DNA of 64,000 nucleotides from Styela clava (GCF_964204865.1 NC_135261.1:6944001-7008000), one strand, 5' to 3'. Positions 49,436 through 62,100 are shown, counted from the first letter of the stretch. The notes: a model not told the origin generated them from the letters alone. A program made the numbers and translations.

Positions 49436-51224
49436 AATTGAAAAATTTCAAAATTATGAAATCGAAATACAGGAATATCGCAACAGCAGAAGGTTCTTAG
49501 AGTCTGAGAAGACACCAATTTTTGTTCTTTTTATAAATTTGTTTCAGCAAGTGACGAAATAAATAGAAGTTAATTTAAAAGACTGCATTCAAACATTAAA
49601 AAATTAATAGAATTAGAAAAAAACTTATTTTTATTACTAATAATTGATTCCCAATATCAGCAAGGCACAGTTCTGCAATACCAAGATGTCCCGACATTTG
49701 TTAAATAAAACAAACACTCAATTTGTCTCTGAAACGAGTGTCTGGCACGACAGCAGATGAGTCTGATCGGGCCATACTTGTCTCAATAATAATCTAAATT
49801 AATCACGACCGTCACATGACCGAAATCGCATTTTTTTACTAGAGCTAAAGTAATTTTTGATTAATAGAGTAAAATTTTTTTTTTACGTAAATTGAAATAT
49901 TTTTTCAAAAAATTCAATGGTATCGTTTTAGATTGCGCTTTCTTTTAGTTTATTGAGCAGTGCCGGTTTGCCAATTTGTGCTAATATGAAGACTCAGATT
50001 GTCTCGTAAAAATGGGTTTGCACTCACTGTTATAATTGACGTCTTACAATGTGGGGGCTATTCTTGGAATAAGAGAACTGTGCTATACTCTACTAAAAAG
50101 ACTCTCTGACAACTCAGAATCACTAATTTTCAAATAAAAGTGTCTCAAATTATTCCTAAATTCGAAAGTTCATTCGACTAGACTACGTAGCTTATAATGA
50201 ATATAATAAATTGCTTGAGCGGTAGGCAGTTTAGGCATCTCAGCATCTAGAGTTGATGGAGTTAATAGACTTATTTAGAACTAGAATAACATGGCCCTAT
50301 CTGTTTACAGTCATGTCCACATGCCACTATTCTCAATTTCTTTCTATTCCGTCTTCATAGTTACCATACAATTTAATTCAATCTGACAATTGGACATTCG
50401 ATATAACCCATGCCCTTACACAGCAAGTATTTAAAAGTGAAACAAATCCAAAAATATAGGAACGCCAACTAAAAACACAAATCGTCAAAACTTCGAGAAC
50501 GAAAACTCCAGCACATTGATATGACGAGCCAACCAGATGGAAAATTTTGGTTTATTTTTTATCTGAAAAATTCGTCTACAACCACTAATCGTAGCCACGT
50601 CACGGTTCACGGGCAGTCGAGCGTGAGACTGACAACAAGTCGTCGCCTGTATTTGCAGTTCAACACCGGCCGAGCTGTTCACTAAAAGAGCTAGAAACGA
50701 ATATCAGATTGAATAATTTTGTTTGTAATTTTTGATCATTATGTTTAAAATATTACTTATTCTCATATTTGTATCGTACACTAGGTGCGCAGTGAATTTG
50801 GAATATCTTTGCTTATCCAAAAATTTTGCTAATTTTCGGGATAAAATTGCATCATCCCATTATGTAGGCTACTCTACATTATGTAGGCCGAATATCTCGT
50901 CAGAATTTACAGTTATAGTCATAAAGGCCACGACATCTATTTCTGCTGCACTTCATGATTGTTATCAATTTACCGGACCCTTTTATGAATGATTTTCGCA
51001 TTTAACTAAATTTTGTGTCCAAAGACTCTATCCAAACACTAATCAATCAATCAATCGTTTATTTTGTCATCACAAAAAACAACTTCAAACAAAAAATGAC
51101 ACAATGAATAATTTACAGTACTAATTATGTTTTTTTGCGTGACCGGAGTCGCGAGAGAACAAATGAAGGATTTTGTGCCTTCATTTTCAATTTAACAAAT
51201 GTTAAACAAAATATGATCATGTTG

Positions 51225-51660
51225 TTTTGTTTCTCGTGCATCTCACGTGAATTTGAAAACAGGAGAGCAGTGCTCAAATACATGGACACGAAAGCTAAAA
51301 CTAAATGGCATCTAATTTTTTACGGTGCCGGTAGTTTTTTTTTTCAGAAAACTTCTGACTTTGCTGACCACCAGATGGCTGAAATCCGATCGCGGAACCG
51401 CCGCGTGGTGCGCAATTTGTTTATTAATAATTTTGATGACGTCACCGCGGTTAAAGTAATAAACGAATTCCATAGAACCCACAGAAATTTTTGAAGCAAA
51501 GTTATAGCTTTCTCGCGACAACAGTAAGCTTTACCAATAAAAATTTCAAAGCAATTGGTCCAGTAGTTGAAGAGAAAATGTTTTTTCCAACAACAAAAAC
51601 ACTAAGAACAACAATTTAACGAAACGATCCATATGTCCATTTCGCGTCCAACAAGTAACT
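51225..51660 (-). repeat. TTGGACAC-family element, longer variant
   Basis: From GAGAGCAGTGCTCAAATACATGGACACG (51260) to ACGATCCATATGTCCATTTCGCGTCCAA (51655). The interior includes TGACCACCAGATGGCTGAAATCCGATCGCGGAACCGCC, also at about 9487-9525, and TTTGATGACGTCA, the family hallmark. It seems to be a fuller member of which other copies are deletion forms. Confidence 0.6.
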
Positions 51661-51839
51661 CTCAACTTATGTAACGCAACTGGCCACGGAACTCCGAGAA
51701 TGATAAAATTCCTGCTCTTTTTAACTATAGCCCATATTAAAGCGTTAAGTGTCGCTTCTCGATACCCAGTTTTGGTCCCCCGCGGCTTACCTTTCCCAGT
51801 AAAACTGTGTGATTTTTATTTTTTGAATATTGTATATGA

Positions 51840-52081
51840 TCGTCCACACGTAGTGGACATAGCGATCGTTTCAATATTATGTTGTTATTGTTATTTGTCT
51901 CCGTCATTTTAAAAAAATCGCTTTTCTCTTCGAATACTGGACCAATTGCTTTGAAATTTTCAGTGGTTAAAGATAAAATTTTTCTCCAGAAGGCTATTAC
52001 TTTTTTTTTTGCTATGACGTCATCAAAATTGTTGCCATTGGGTGGTGCTACGTGCCCATATATTTGAGCATAGCTCTCTTG
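51840..52081 (+). mobile_element. TTGGACAC-family short element, forward
   Basis: ACGTAGTGGACATAGCGATCGTTTC at the left, GACCAATTGCTTTGAAATTTTCAGTGG in the middle, GCTATGACGTCATCAAAATTGTTGCC and the right end TTTGAGCATAGCTCTCTTG. It is nearly identical, in inverse orientation, to 52817-53058. Confidence 0.75.
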
Positions 52082-52467
52082 TTTTTAACTGTTTGGAAAA
52101 ATAAACTTGAATTGACCACCTTATCATTGGGAAATCATATAATCAGATTTGACTTCATACGTTGCGTTGGTAACCTCGGAAAAAACGATTAATAGCAGAA
52201 TGTCAGTCTGTGATGCATATTACATACAGTATTTAGTAGGCAACACAATCGCACAATTTTGAATAGTGTGTTTTTGAGTATATTCCTTAACTTCGTAAAA
52301 TTAGTTCAATTTACGGTACTATGATGTTATTGAATCAGATGGGGACAAGTTAGGCGTGAAACCCATCTTTTTATGTATCCTAGCTAGAACATGAAAAGAA
52401 TCAAAAATCCTAAATATGGAATATATTGATGGTCAAATACGAGATAATACGTAGGCTACTTTGCCAG

Positions 52468-53414
52468 TAGGGCTGGGAATTTCAGGGAAAACACTTTAGT
52501 CGTTAACCGGGTCAAAGTAACCGGTTAATCGGTTAACCGCAGCGTGACGTCCACGTGATAATTTATAATTTGTTTTAGCTTGTTACGTCTTAATGATCAC
52601 AAAGCAATTTTGCGTGACCTTATCCCGGAATTGCTTAAAATTATTCACGAATCGAGATAGTTTCACGATGCTCTGCTGCAAGAGATATGCAGCGTGCTTC
52701 GGACATACGGAAGTATTTTCGTAAAACCCGATCCCGATATTAAATGTCATTTATGTGACAACTTTTTAGTGTTTGAAGTAACAATTCGGATGTGAACTTT
52801 AGGATATCATAAAGAACAAGAGAGCTATGCTCAAATATATGGACACGTAGCGCCACGCAATGGCAATAATTTTGATGACGTCATAGCAAAAAAAAATGAT
52901 AGCCTTCTGAAGAAAAATTTTATCTTTAACCACTGAAAATTTCAAAGCAATTGGTCCAGTATTCGAAGAGAAAAGCGATTTTTTAATGATAATGACGACA
53001 GAAAATAATAATAACAACAAAATTTTGAAACGATCGTTATGGCCACTAAACGTGTCCAAAAACAGCATCAACTGCGCACTTGTTGGGTGACATTTAATAT
53101 ACGATGTTACAATAATATCGTGAACAATATATTTCGACCAACAACTGATTCTGAATTTATCATTGTCAAATTTTTATAATGAGCAATCTTGGTACTTCAA
53201 TTATTTTTCACAATTATTGGGTCCTTACCAATATAGTTGTAATATTCTTTTAAATTAAACGCCACAGGAGATAAATTTACGATGACGTAATCATTTTTGA
53301 AGGAATTGTACATCATAAAGATGATTTGTACCTGAGATGTCAGTTAACGGTTAAAATAAATCGTAACCTTTAACCATCTAAACTCGATTAACCGGTTAAC
53401 CATTCCCAGCCCTA
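52468..53414. mobile_element. hAT-type MITE carrying a nested insertion
   Basis: Ends TAGGGCTGGGAAT and ATTCCCAGCCCTA with GTTAACCGG motifs inside each end. Flanks TTTGCCAG (52460-52467) and TTTGACAG (53415-53422) match at 7 of 8 bases. It aligns along its length with 26491-27158, except that about 240 bp (52817-53058) are inserted between ATCATAAAGAA and AACAGCATCAACTG. Confidence 0.87.
52817..53058 (-). mobile_element. TTGGACAC-family element nested in a hAT MITE
   Basis: Starts CAAGAGAGCTATGCTCAAATATATGGACACG and ends GTTATGGCCACTAAACGTGTCCAA. Its exact limits follow from comparison of the host MITE with the empty site in the copy at 26491-27158 (TCATAAAGAAAAACGGCATC). No terminal inverted repeat or clear target duplication beyond a few A residues. 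Confidence 0.8.
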
Positions 53415-54109
53415 TTTGACAGTAATCGCGCGATATGCAGGCCTTGGATCAACAATATAATTGCAAGTCAATTTTGGTACAAATTTTTAAGACGATCGCT
53501 GTTAACCTTACTATATTGCCGCGGGCGCATAAACTGAAAATAATTTCATTCCAGTAGTTTAGCCTAAATTTACGTAACCTGTATAACGGATAGAGCTTTT
53601 TATTGAAAGATTTAGGTAAGTCAGTCCAAGTTATAACAAACTTTTCGATAAGTTCAAAAGTAATGACTCATGTGTTGTTATAAGTATAAGGTGTATATAT
53701 ATTAGGTTTTCATCGTCTTGAAGTCATGTTTCAAACGCGCTGTCTGAAACGAGATACCAAGGCCATTTTCAGTGACTCGAAATAATTTTGTTCAGTTTTA
53801 TATAGAATGGCTAATATATTTATTGCTATGTAGGCTAAACAACTCTATCGTGTTAGGCCTGGCGGATCCTACTACCGGTAGTTATACTGAAATATTCGTA
53901 CAGGGTAGAAATGTTTAGAGTAATTTAGGAAGTTTTCACCCTTGTAATCAAAACATTGCTTCAAGAGAGTGTCACTATTTGTTGTCACTGACGTACTAGG
54001 ATCATACAGACAGGCATCTTATATTATATATCAGATAAAAGAGGCTGTTTCAATAATTATTCTTGCTAAACAAGCGTATGATATCACGTTACCTTCACCT
54101 AACTGAGCA

Positions 54110-56628
54110 ATGGACAAAGAAGCACAGCCTGGAAACAATTTATGGAGTGAAAATGTAGACGAATTACCGTCACCTGCCGTAGAGTTTTTAAATCCATTCG
54201 ATGGCAATATCCCGCCTGACGAAAACGCCGCTGGAGTTCCTCCTTTCCTACTCGGGCCCCCGTTATTTGAGGGTCCACCCTTATTGGAAGAAGATACCGG
54301 TGGTCGAGTTCTTTTTCAACCTCAGATTACTACGTCAACGATTGCACCAACGTCTGCGAGACAATTGACTTTTAATGTGACCAGTAATGTAACCGCCGAT
54401 TCAGGTAAGTCGTATAATATATTGCAGTTAGTATTGGACACTCTGAGCAGCTGCGCTAAAACCAGCACAACCGCAATAGACTTTCGTGAAGGAGGCATGT
54501 TACCCCATCTCAGGGGTGTGCAACGTTTCTTGTCGGTGGACCATATAATCAACTTCAGTTAGGCCACAAAAAAAAAATTTTTCTTCCTACACACAACGAA
54601 TTTAAAAAATCCAAAAATGCAAAATTTGGGTTCTTAAACATTTTAGTGGGACAATTGAAATGTTGAGTTCTCCCATAGTTTGTTAGTATCAGATTGTAAC
54701 CTGTCGGATTAGGATTTTATGCTTGATGGGGGGAAATTAGAGTGTTGATAAGGGACATACTTAATCGCTTGGCGGGCCGGGTTATGGCCCGCGTGCCGCC
54801 TGTTGCACACCCTTGCTGCACCAATAATTTCATTGCCATTATCTTTGTTTTTAATCTATTGTAATAACCAATACGATTACTTTCCAGACTTCAACGTAAC
54901 ACCGAAATATGAATCTGACATTGAAAGTTATAGAAATATCACTACTGAGAGCACAATGCAAAATGTTTCAACGCAAGGTAATTGAAAAGCTTATTTTATT
55001 TCCACATTGTTATCTTAACTCAAAATACTATTTTGGGATTACGACATCATTTAATAGGCGGATGGTAAAGGCTGAAAACAAATATGAAATGTTCTTTCGA
55101 TAAAGTGAATGGTGGCGCAGCATCAAACATCATCACGGTACAAGTAGATGAATTATCATCAATTCTATATTTTTAAGCTCACGGATCTTTTTTAGAAAGT
55201 CCCCGCGACTAATGCGAAAAACTGAAATATGAGAAAGCACCTCGCCACGTTTTGAAATAAAAATTAGTCCTAACCCTATCAGAATAATTGCTAATTTTAT
55301 TTTTTTCATCACTATATTCCACTATATATATTCCACTCTATTATGCGACAAATTTTGTGTGAAAATTATGAACAAAAAGTAGTCATACCTACTCTTATAT
55401 ATATCCCCCCCCCCCCCCCCCCTGATTCTTTGTTGTTGAGTTGGTATAGGAAATTATTTACGCGTTTTATGAATTTTACAATATCTCCCAACATCGATCG
55501 ATGGGGAAAGATTTATACCCGAAAGTATTATGCAGGGTTTCGAAGGTTGGATGAAAATTTTTGCTTACGTTCGCCATTTATTATTTTCTCTTAGCTACGG
55601 TTGACGACGGAATTCGCTCTCTCACTACAACAGAAATAATTGTTATATGCACTGTTGTGCCTGCAGTCGTCATACTTTTTGTTATGGGAATGGCATTATG
55701 GTATTTTATCGCATCCAAGAAAAGACGCTCAAACCGTCGAGTCGGTGTTGGAAATGAGGTAAGAATACGAAAACTTGGAAATGTTGAATAGGTGAATTTA
55801 ATTACGAACCTCATATCCATGATCTCACTTATGGAGTTGTAAACTGAGTAGACTGCAATTGACAAAAATAACGTCCCGTCCCAACGTAGCTCCCACAATG
55901 GTGCTTAATTCGGTGCTAAGATTTGAATAATCTACTGAAATAGTCCGGTATTTTCAACATAAAATATTGCTAAATCAAAATTTCTCATTTTTCCCGAAGT
56001 GCCAAAATCTACGATCAGAGTTTCTTAGCGTTTCACCATATTATAGACTTAGAAATCATCACTTGTAAACGCAAATTTTATTTCAATCATTTTAATTACT
56101 TGGGAAAAATATGTAATATTAAATGATAAATTATTCTGTAGTGCTAATCAAAAACCTAATTAAAACATCGCCATTTGAAGAATAATTAGAAACTATATAT
56201 ATATCGTATTGGAAGGACCATGAGACGCACGTTCAACGCTTTATTTTCGAAAATCGATTGTGCGCCTTATAATCCGGTGCGCCTAATGTGTAGATCATAA
56301 TATGTGCTTTATTGCATACAGTCCTACACCCAATACCTGTTGCGTCTTATAACCCGACGCGCCTCATGTATGGCCAAAATCACAACCTAGGCAATTTATC
56401 AACAATGCTTTAATGGTCCGTAAATTGCGGTAATCAAATACATTTTGTGTTAAGCATGGACAAGAAAATGCTGACAATAACGTTGAAGACAGGCCACCAT
56501 CGTCTCTGTCAAAAACCTTACATAGCAACGCACCCAATACGGCATCTCCAAACGGAAACGGTTCAATAAACAATGCAGGACTGAGGCAACAGGCTTGGGC
56601 GATTGAAACACAGACAGTTGCAGACTGA
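54110..56628 (+). CDS. Single-pass membrane protein, family unknown (4 exons, complete, 240 aa)
   Basis: Exons 54110-54404, 54888-54977, 55595-55758 and 56455-56628 join in phase (723 nt). An in-frame TGA two codons before the ATG fixes the start. There is no N-terminal signal peptide. Residues 1-98 are acidic and Pro-rich (VPPFLLGPPLFEGPPLLEED). Residues 90-128 hold N-glycosylation sequons (NVT twice, then NVT, NIT and NVS). One membrane segment, about 143-167 (IIVICTVVPAVVILFVMGMA...), is followed by KKRRSNRR, so the N-terminus is likely outside and the 70-residue Asn/Ser-rich tail cytoplasmic (positive-inside rule). I recognise no domain. A C-terminal exon after a GTGCGCCT-end repeat is supported by matching phase and a clean ORF. 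Possible poly(A) signal AATAAA at 57348. Confidence 0.75.
54511..54815. mobile_element. hAT MITE in intron 1 of the 54110 gene
   Basis: CAGGGGTGTGCAACGTTTC and CCTGTTGCACACCCTTG are inverted ends 305 bp apart, and GGCCCGCGTGCCGCC lies inside the right end. It is the same class as 44098-44374. Confidence 0.78.
55405..55421. repeat. Poly(C) run
   Basis: About 17 consecutive C after TATATATATCC, in intron 2 of the 54110 gene. The exact length may be a sequencing artefact. Confidence 0.8.
56203..56445. mobile_element. GTGCGCCT-end MITE in intron 3 of the 54110 gene
   Basis: CGTATTGGAAGGACCATGAGACGCACG at the left and TTTAATGGTCCGTAAATTGCGGTAAT at the right are inverted. The interior has TGCGCCTTATAATCCGGTGCGCCTAATG and GTTGCGTCTTATAACCCGACGCGCC. 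The copy ends only about 20 bp before exon 4. Confidence 0.72.
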
Positions 56629-59107
56629 AAAGCAATTAGAATTGCTAATATATGTGTTCCCAAAATTTCAAAACGATGTCCAGACGATGCAATTTTGTTT
56701 TGGATAGAAATACGATTTTGTCGTAATTTTTCACTGTTTCTTTTTAAACTTGGTATAAACTTTTCTAACATTTTATGACAATGATAAGAATTATTCTTAT
56801 CAATATTATTACGTGATCTAATATTAAAAACAGCTGGTTTACTGTTTTTACATTCGTTTTTTTTAAATTTTACTATCACTACCTACTATGTAGGTCTTGC
56901 ACCAACTCATTGATTTTTTGTTGCAAATCTTAATTACCAAAGCACTGCCCACAGAAATGCTTCATACATCCGTATGTACTAGTATTGTATGAAAGGTATT
57001 ACCAACGATTTTTCTCCGTATATGAAATATGAATCTTAGCAAGGAATGTTAGCTGTGATCTATCTTCAATTCGTGTTTGGTAGAAATCAACTTTGAATAG
57101 TGTGATCCCAATTTTCGATCAAGAATTTATATAATATTCACATGGGAATTCTCAAACTTGAATAAATGAACATATTTATGGAAAAATAACAAGGAGCAGC
57201 GGCCATTTCAAATTTCTTTCGAATTTCTACGTTTTGTTTGTATTGTTATGAATTTCTATTGTTTGTATGAAATGACCTCAAAACATAATTTTCATTTGAA
57301 AAAAAAAATTGTCGAATAATTAGTACAGCTTTTTTTTTACATTTTTAATAAAATAAAAGTCTGACACGAATTTAACAATATAACCATATATAGCTTGTCT
57401 CAAGTCCAACAACTTTTCTAATGTCTACAAGTTGCTGTAAAGAAGAAGAGTTACAATTAACTACCAATTCGATTGAAGCTTTGTTTTGAATTTATCAGAA
57501 GTGAGTAGGTCCAGTACAAGAATTTGCTAATCTAAAGTCAGAACCGCCGGGAAAACAACGTGTTCTTTTCAACAACAGCGTAGAAATTTCAGTGTTATTT
57601 CCATACTTATCAGTGTCGGTTTTTGTAAACTTGCCCAAAAAAACATTATCGAAAAGACAACGCAAGTTTGAATTGAAAATCTATGTTTCAGCATAACAGA
57701 AAATGAAACAAAAATTACAAAATAAAACGCAAACTGAATTTATTTATGACATGCGCGCATGCGATTATAACAAACATTGAAATAGCGTGCGTAGCTTTTA
57801 TATGCGACGTCGCAAATTTTTATCTTACGCATATACTTACGTCAGACGTCAAGCGCTAATTTAAATAGTACATTTATTTATACCTTCAAGTCGTTTGTAA
57901 TCTAAATTTGACGTACATACCATTCATAAATCAATTATTCTCTGTATTATTCCAGCTATCGATCTACTTATAGAATATACTCACATGAATTTAAGACAAA
58001 TTATGATTCCTGATTCGCAAGAAGAAGTTTTGAATTTTAATCAATTTTTTGGAAGAAAACATAAATCAAATAGGAAGTTGTACGTCTAACGCACTTTCTA
58101 CTGTAACGCGTCCAACTTCAATCACATATTTACTATTAAAAAACAGTAAATTGACTAGTTTCATACTTGAAGATACGCGAATAAACTGCGCTGTCGGCCA
58201 TCAAATAAACTATTATAGTTAAGATACTTGACTTATAAACGAGTAGCAAGTTGTGATCAACATCACGATTTTAGATTTTTTCAATACATAAACAGTAAAA
58301 TATATGTGAAATTTACGCTTGTAGTTTAATAGTAATATTAATAATTCTTATAAATAAAGACGAGCATTGAATCCATAGTTCCAAACAGCTTTTTTTATTA
58401 TTTATAGTCAGTAGTAGGCTCACAAGACGGAATGTTTTGTGTAAATTTTAAACAGCCGCCGGCAGCTTATTAAGACAGATACATTGATAGGTAAATTTTG
58501 TGTCGAATTCTTCAGCATAGGAGATTATAATGACAAAATTGAGGATAATCACAAGTTGCTTTTAAACATTATGTCAAATTGTTGAAATAAGTACTATGAG
58601 AATTGAGATCATAGGACGCAATTTTGCTTATTATCTTAACCTCAATTTGACTTTATATTTCGATACATAAAGCTACACTTCATCCATGCTATGGTACTTG
58701 AGGAACAGTATGAAAACGTGGTCAAAGTATTAATATATAAAAATGATCCATGGAATGTCCACCAATAGCTATAATAGATTATGAAGAATAATTGATAGAA
58801 GTCAGTGCGCCAATTCAGACGCTACAGTAAGATCACAGCATGTTAGAGATCCCGTTTTCGAGTCCTGGTGACACTTTATAGCATGTACAGCATTTTAAAA
58901 AGAGTAAGCTGAGTGAAATAATAACAGTTGTACTGAACTTGAAAGATAACGGACAGTCCACAACCTAGCAGCTACACATTGGAGGTGCTACAAAGTGTAT
59001 TTTTGACAATTGGATAAGTATTCCGCGTTTTGAACCAAAAAAGATTGTACTGTTTTATTTTTAATTTTTATCATTTCTATTGCTCTCTATTTCAGTTTTA
59101 GAATTTT
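56629..59107. other. Intergenic region upstream of the GPCR, no gene seen
   Basis: AT-rich. It includes the 3' UTR of the 54110 gene and presumably the GPCR promoter and a 5' non-coding exon, because the coding start lies 12 nt after a good acceptor (CTCTATTTCAG, 59086-59096). A tRNA-like fragment (TTTCGAGTCCTGGTGACAC, about 58855-58873) may be a SINE relic. Nothing else could be identified. Confidence 0.5.
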
Positions 59108-62100
59108 ATGACAACTCATTTAAACAAAAATATGTCAAATATATCTTACTTTTTCCATGAGATTCCTGAACTGCATGGAAGCACAATGGTAGAGCAGGAC
59201 GATGTGGATTCTACTGTAAAAGTTAATTCTGCCAACTTAATCAGTGCAATCATTGGCTTAGTAATCTGTGCAATAGGTTTAATTGGAAACATCTTGAGCT
59301 TTTTGATACTACTGTTGACGAAAGATTTCCATAAAACGAGATCGTCCTGGTAAGTCCGCAACGCGATAGCTTACTAAGGAAATTTGTCGCATATATAATT
59401 TCGTCGACAGAATTGTACACTGGTTTGTTTTTTCCATTTCCCTGAAATTTTTAGATGAAGTACGATGTATTTCACCATCGGTACTTAGTCCTAATTTACA
59501 TCAGATAGATTAAAAAATAAGCATCTCCTCAATGATCGTTATCACAATATTTGTTCTTCAATTATTAGTGCTTTTGGTTTTCATTTATCCATATTGAAAA
59601 TCCTATTTTTGGCATAAAGTTTGGACCTGACTTTGTTTTATTTGTTATTTATTCAAAACGTCCAATAGTGTACGTAATAAAATGCATGCTGGTTGTATAT
59701 TACCGCTGTTGAATTCCATCATTATGACTCAGCGCAAAAATAAAAGCGTAACCTTGCCAACGGCGGATCTAGAGAACCTGGTTCACGTATACAGAATACA
59801 ATCACGCGATAATTGGTAATTTCGCCATGTGACATCAAATAGATACGCATGCCAATGTTTTTTTTTTCATAAACAAATTCCGAAACGTGATCTTAATTAA
59901 ACAAAGAATTATGTGGGCAAGGAATGACAGAATCCGCGACAAATATGACGCAAATATAGTGGTAGAATCTTTCTTTCAAATTACCGTAGTCGGTGGAATT
60001 CCCCCTATTGACATGCGTTCAAACACCATTTTTTTTTGGGGGGGGGGGGGGACTCAAAAATTGCAAGGCTTTACATGGACCGCAGCGGTCTGGAGTAATA
60101 AACGAATGGATTGATCGATTTGAATAACAAGATAGGCTCGTCGGTGTGGCGCATTGCGCAAAGCGTTAGAAAACACGCTTGCGACACCACCTCTGATTAC
60201 AGTCGCAGGTTCGAATCCCGTGGGGAATGATTATGGACAAGAGGATTGTTGAGCTCCTCGCCGCTGCGGGATGGTTCACGTAACCCCTGATCGGTTGCGG
60301 GTTCCTCTATCATCAAGTCCTTGCTGGACTCCTCGCCGCTGTAGGATGGTTCACGTAACACCTGATCGGTTGCAGCTTCCTCTATCATCAAGTTCTTGCT
60401 TCCAAAAACTAATAACTAACTAATTCCATACCCGGCACGGACTTTCCTATTATCGGCTTCCCTCCCCACGGGATAAATATGTAAATCTTATCCTATAGTA
60501 CCAATACCTTTACCGGTTATAATAAAGCGGACGTATGTTTGTGAACCTGGTACGTGCGTGATTGTTAACAGATTCAAACAGGTTTAAGAGCATATTATGC
60601 ATGAGTTAGAAGTAAATTTACAATTGTTTTGTAAAATTTGTAAATTTCCAGGTACATACTGCAACTTGCAATTGCCAATTCTTTATTTCTTCTCACTATA
60701 CCGTTGAGTGCATCGGAGAAAATTAACCAAGCATGGTTGTATTCAACTGGATTGTGCAAAGGAAAAGAAACAATTCTCTTTCTCAATTATTATGCATCCA
60801 TCATATTTATAACGGTAATCACTTAAATGGTCATTTTGAATGCAAGGTATTCCTATTTCGTCTTGTTCAACTTATCAATTTGGATGTCTTGAAATTGAGG
60901 TTTAATATCGTTTTAAAAACAGATCGGAGGACGGTTGAGTCGAAATTGTAAGAAAAAATGTTGCAGAAGGCGAAATCTGAAACCTTTTTCAATTTTAAAT
61001 ATTGAGCCGCAGTCGAAATTTATTTTAATTTCGAATCAGAAGTATGTTTGGGAAAGAATTAGGCCTACTGACTTTGAAGCGGGGTACGGCGGCTTGCAAT
61101 GAATACTATACCAAGAAGAAACCATAATATGTGCCATAAATAGTGGCTTAAATGTTTTATTGATTCATTGAGGCTTGATAGTAATCCGCCATATTTAAGA
61201 AAGTGTCAATCATTTAGAAATCTAAATTGTAATTTTAATGTGATCTTGTTTTTAGATTTTGAGTGTTGATCGATATTTCTCGGTTTGCAAAGGATTTAAA
61301 AATGTTACAAAAAGGCGATATTGGATACCTACCTATGTCATAACAATCATAACGTGGATCTGTTCTATTATTATTTGTATTCCGATAATGCTTTACAGTG
61401 GAAAATTTAAATCAGGAAGTTATGGAAGTTGCGTTTGCGCGTAAGTTATAGCCTATATTTTCATTCTATTGATATAGAAAGAATGAATCTCTCTTGTTGT
61501 CGTCACAATGAAGGGGGAGGGCGATGGCTAAGTTGGAAAGAAATATATGTATTGTAGAGTTTTTGACGTGCTATAAAAAAGGCTTTTAAAAAAATCTAAA
61601 AACTTACCTCTCTCTGCTTCTTTATCGAAATAAAGTTTATAATTTAATGAAATTAAGGATAAGATTTACATATTTATCCCGGGAGAGAGGAAAGCCGACA
61701 AGACGGCTTAGCCATATAGCAATCCACGGCCTCCCGTCCGGTTACCATTTCATGTCGGGTATGGGATTAGTTAGGTATTTGTTTTCGGGAGCATGGACTT
61801 GATGGTAGAGGAAGCCGTAACCGACCAGCGGTTACGTGAACCACCCACCCTACGGTGGTGCTAAAAAAGCTCAAAAGTGCACTTTATATGAAAATTATTT
61901 GCTGATTTTCTATTGCGTTTCCATACTGTTTTGCCAATTCAATTTCCATTTTAGATACGATTTTCCTGATCCGAATAAATTAACTGGTGAGGATTTTTGC
62001 TTAGCGAATAACTTCACAACCCCTGGGAAATTGGAAGATTGTCTTCGATGGGCCCCGAAAGAGGGTCAAAGTGACAATAAATGCCCCGAAAAATGGGGAA

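Larger units (their letters stand above)
49436..54109. other. Intergenic region upstream of SEC24 and of the 54110 gene
   Basis: This 4.7-kb gap must hold the SEC24 promoter (near 49436-49800) and that of the 54110 gene. It contains a short signal-peptide-like ORF at 50732-50992, a repeat at 51225-51660, an inverted pair of the TTGGACAC family and a hAT MITE with a nested insertion (52468-53414). TTTATTTTGTCATCACAAAA near 51058 looks like the reversed 3' end of a retroposon. No supported exon was found. Confidence 0.55.

Noticed and set aside
51879..53071. Two ORFs sharing SSNTGPIALKFSVVKDK
   Set aside because: Both come from the same inverted non-coding repeat; no other sign of coding selection.
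56364..56879. Minus-strand ORF of 171 aa
   Set aside because: Opposes the last exon of the 54110 gene and crosses a MITE end; the plus-strand reading is in phase with exon 3 and has a clean stop.
60197..60391. Minus-strand ORF with 25-aa repeats (EEPATDQGLREPS)
   Set aside because: Generated by the 75-bp duplication inside a SINE.
61259..61444. GPCR exons as separate small genes
   Set aside because: The open frames join in phase across GT-AG introns to one seven-TM receptor.
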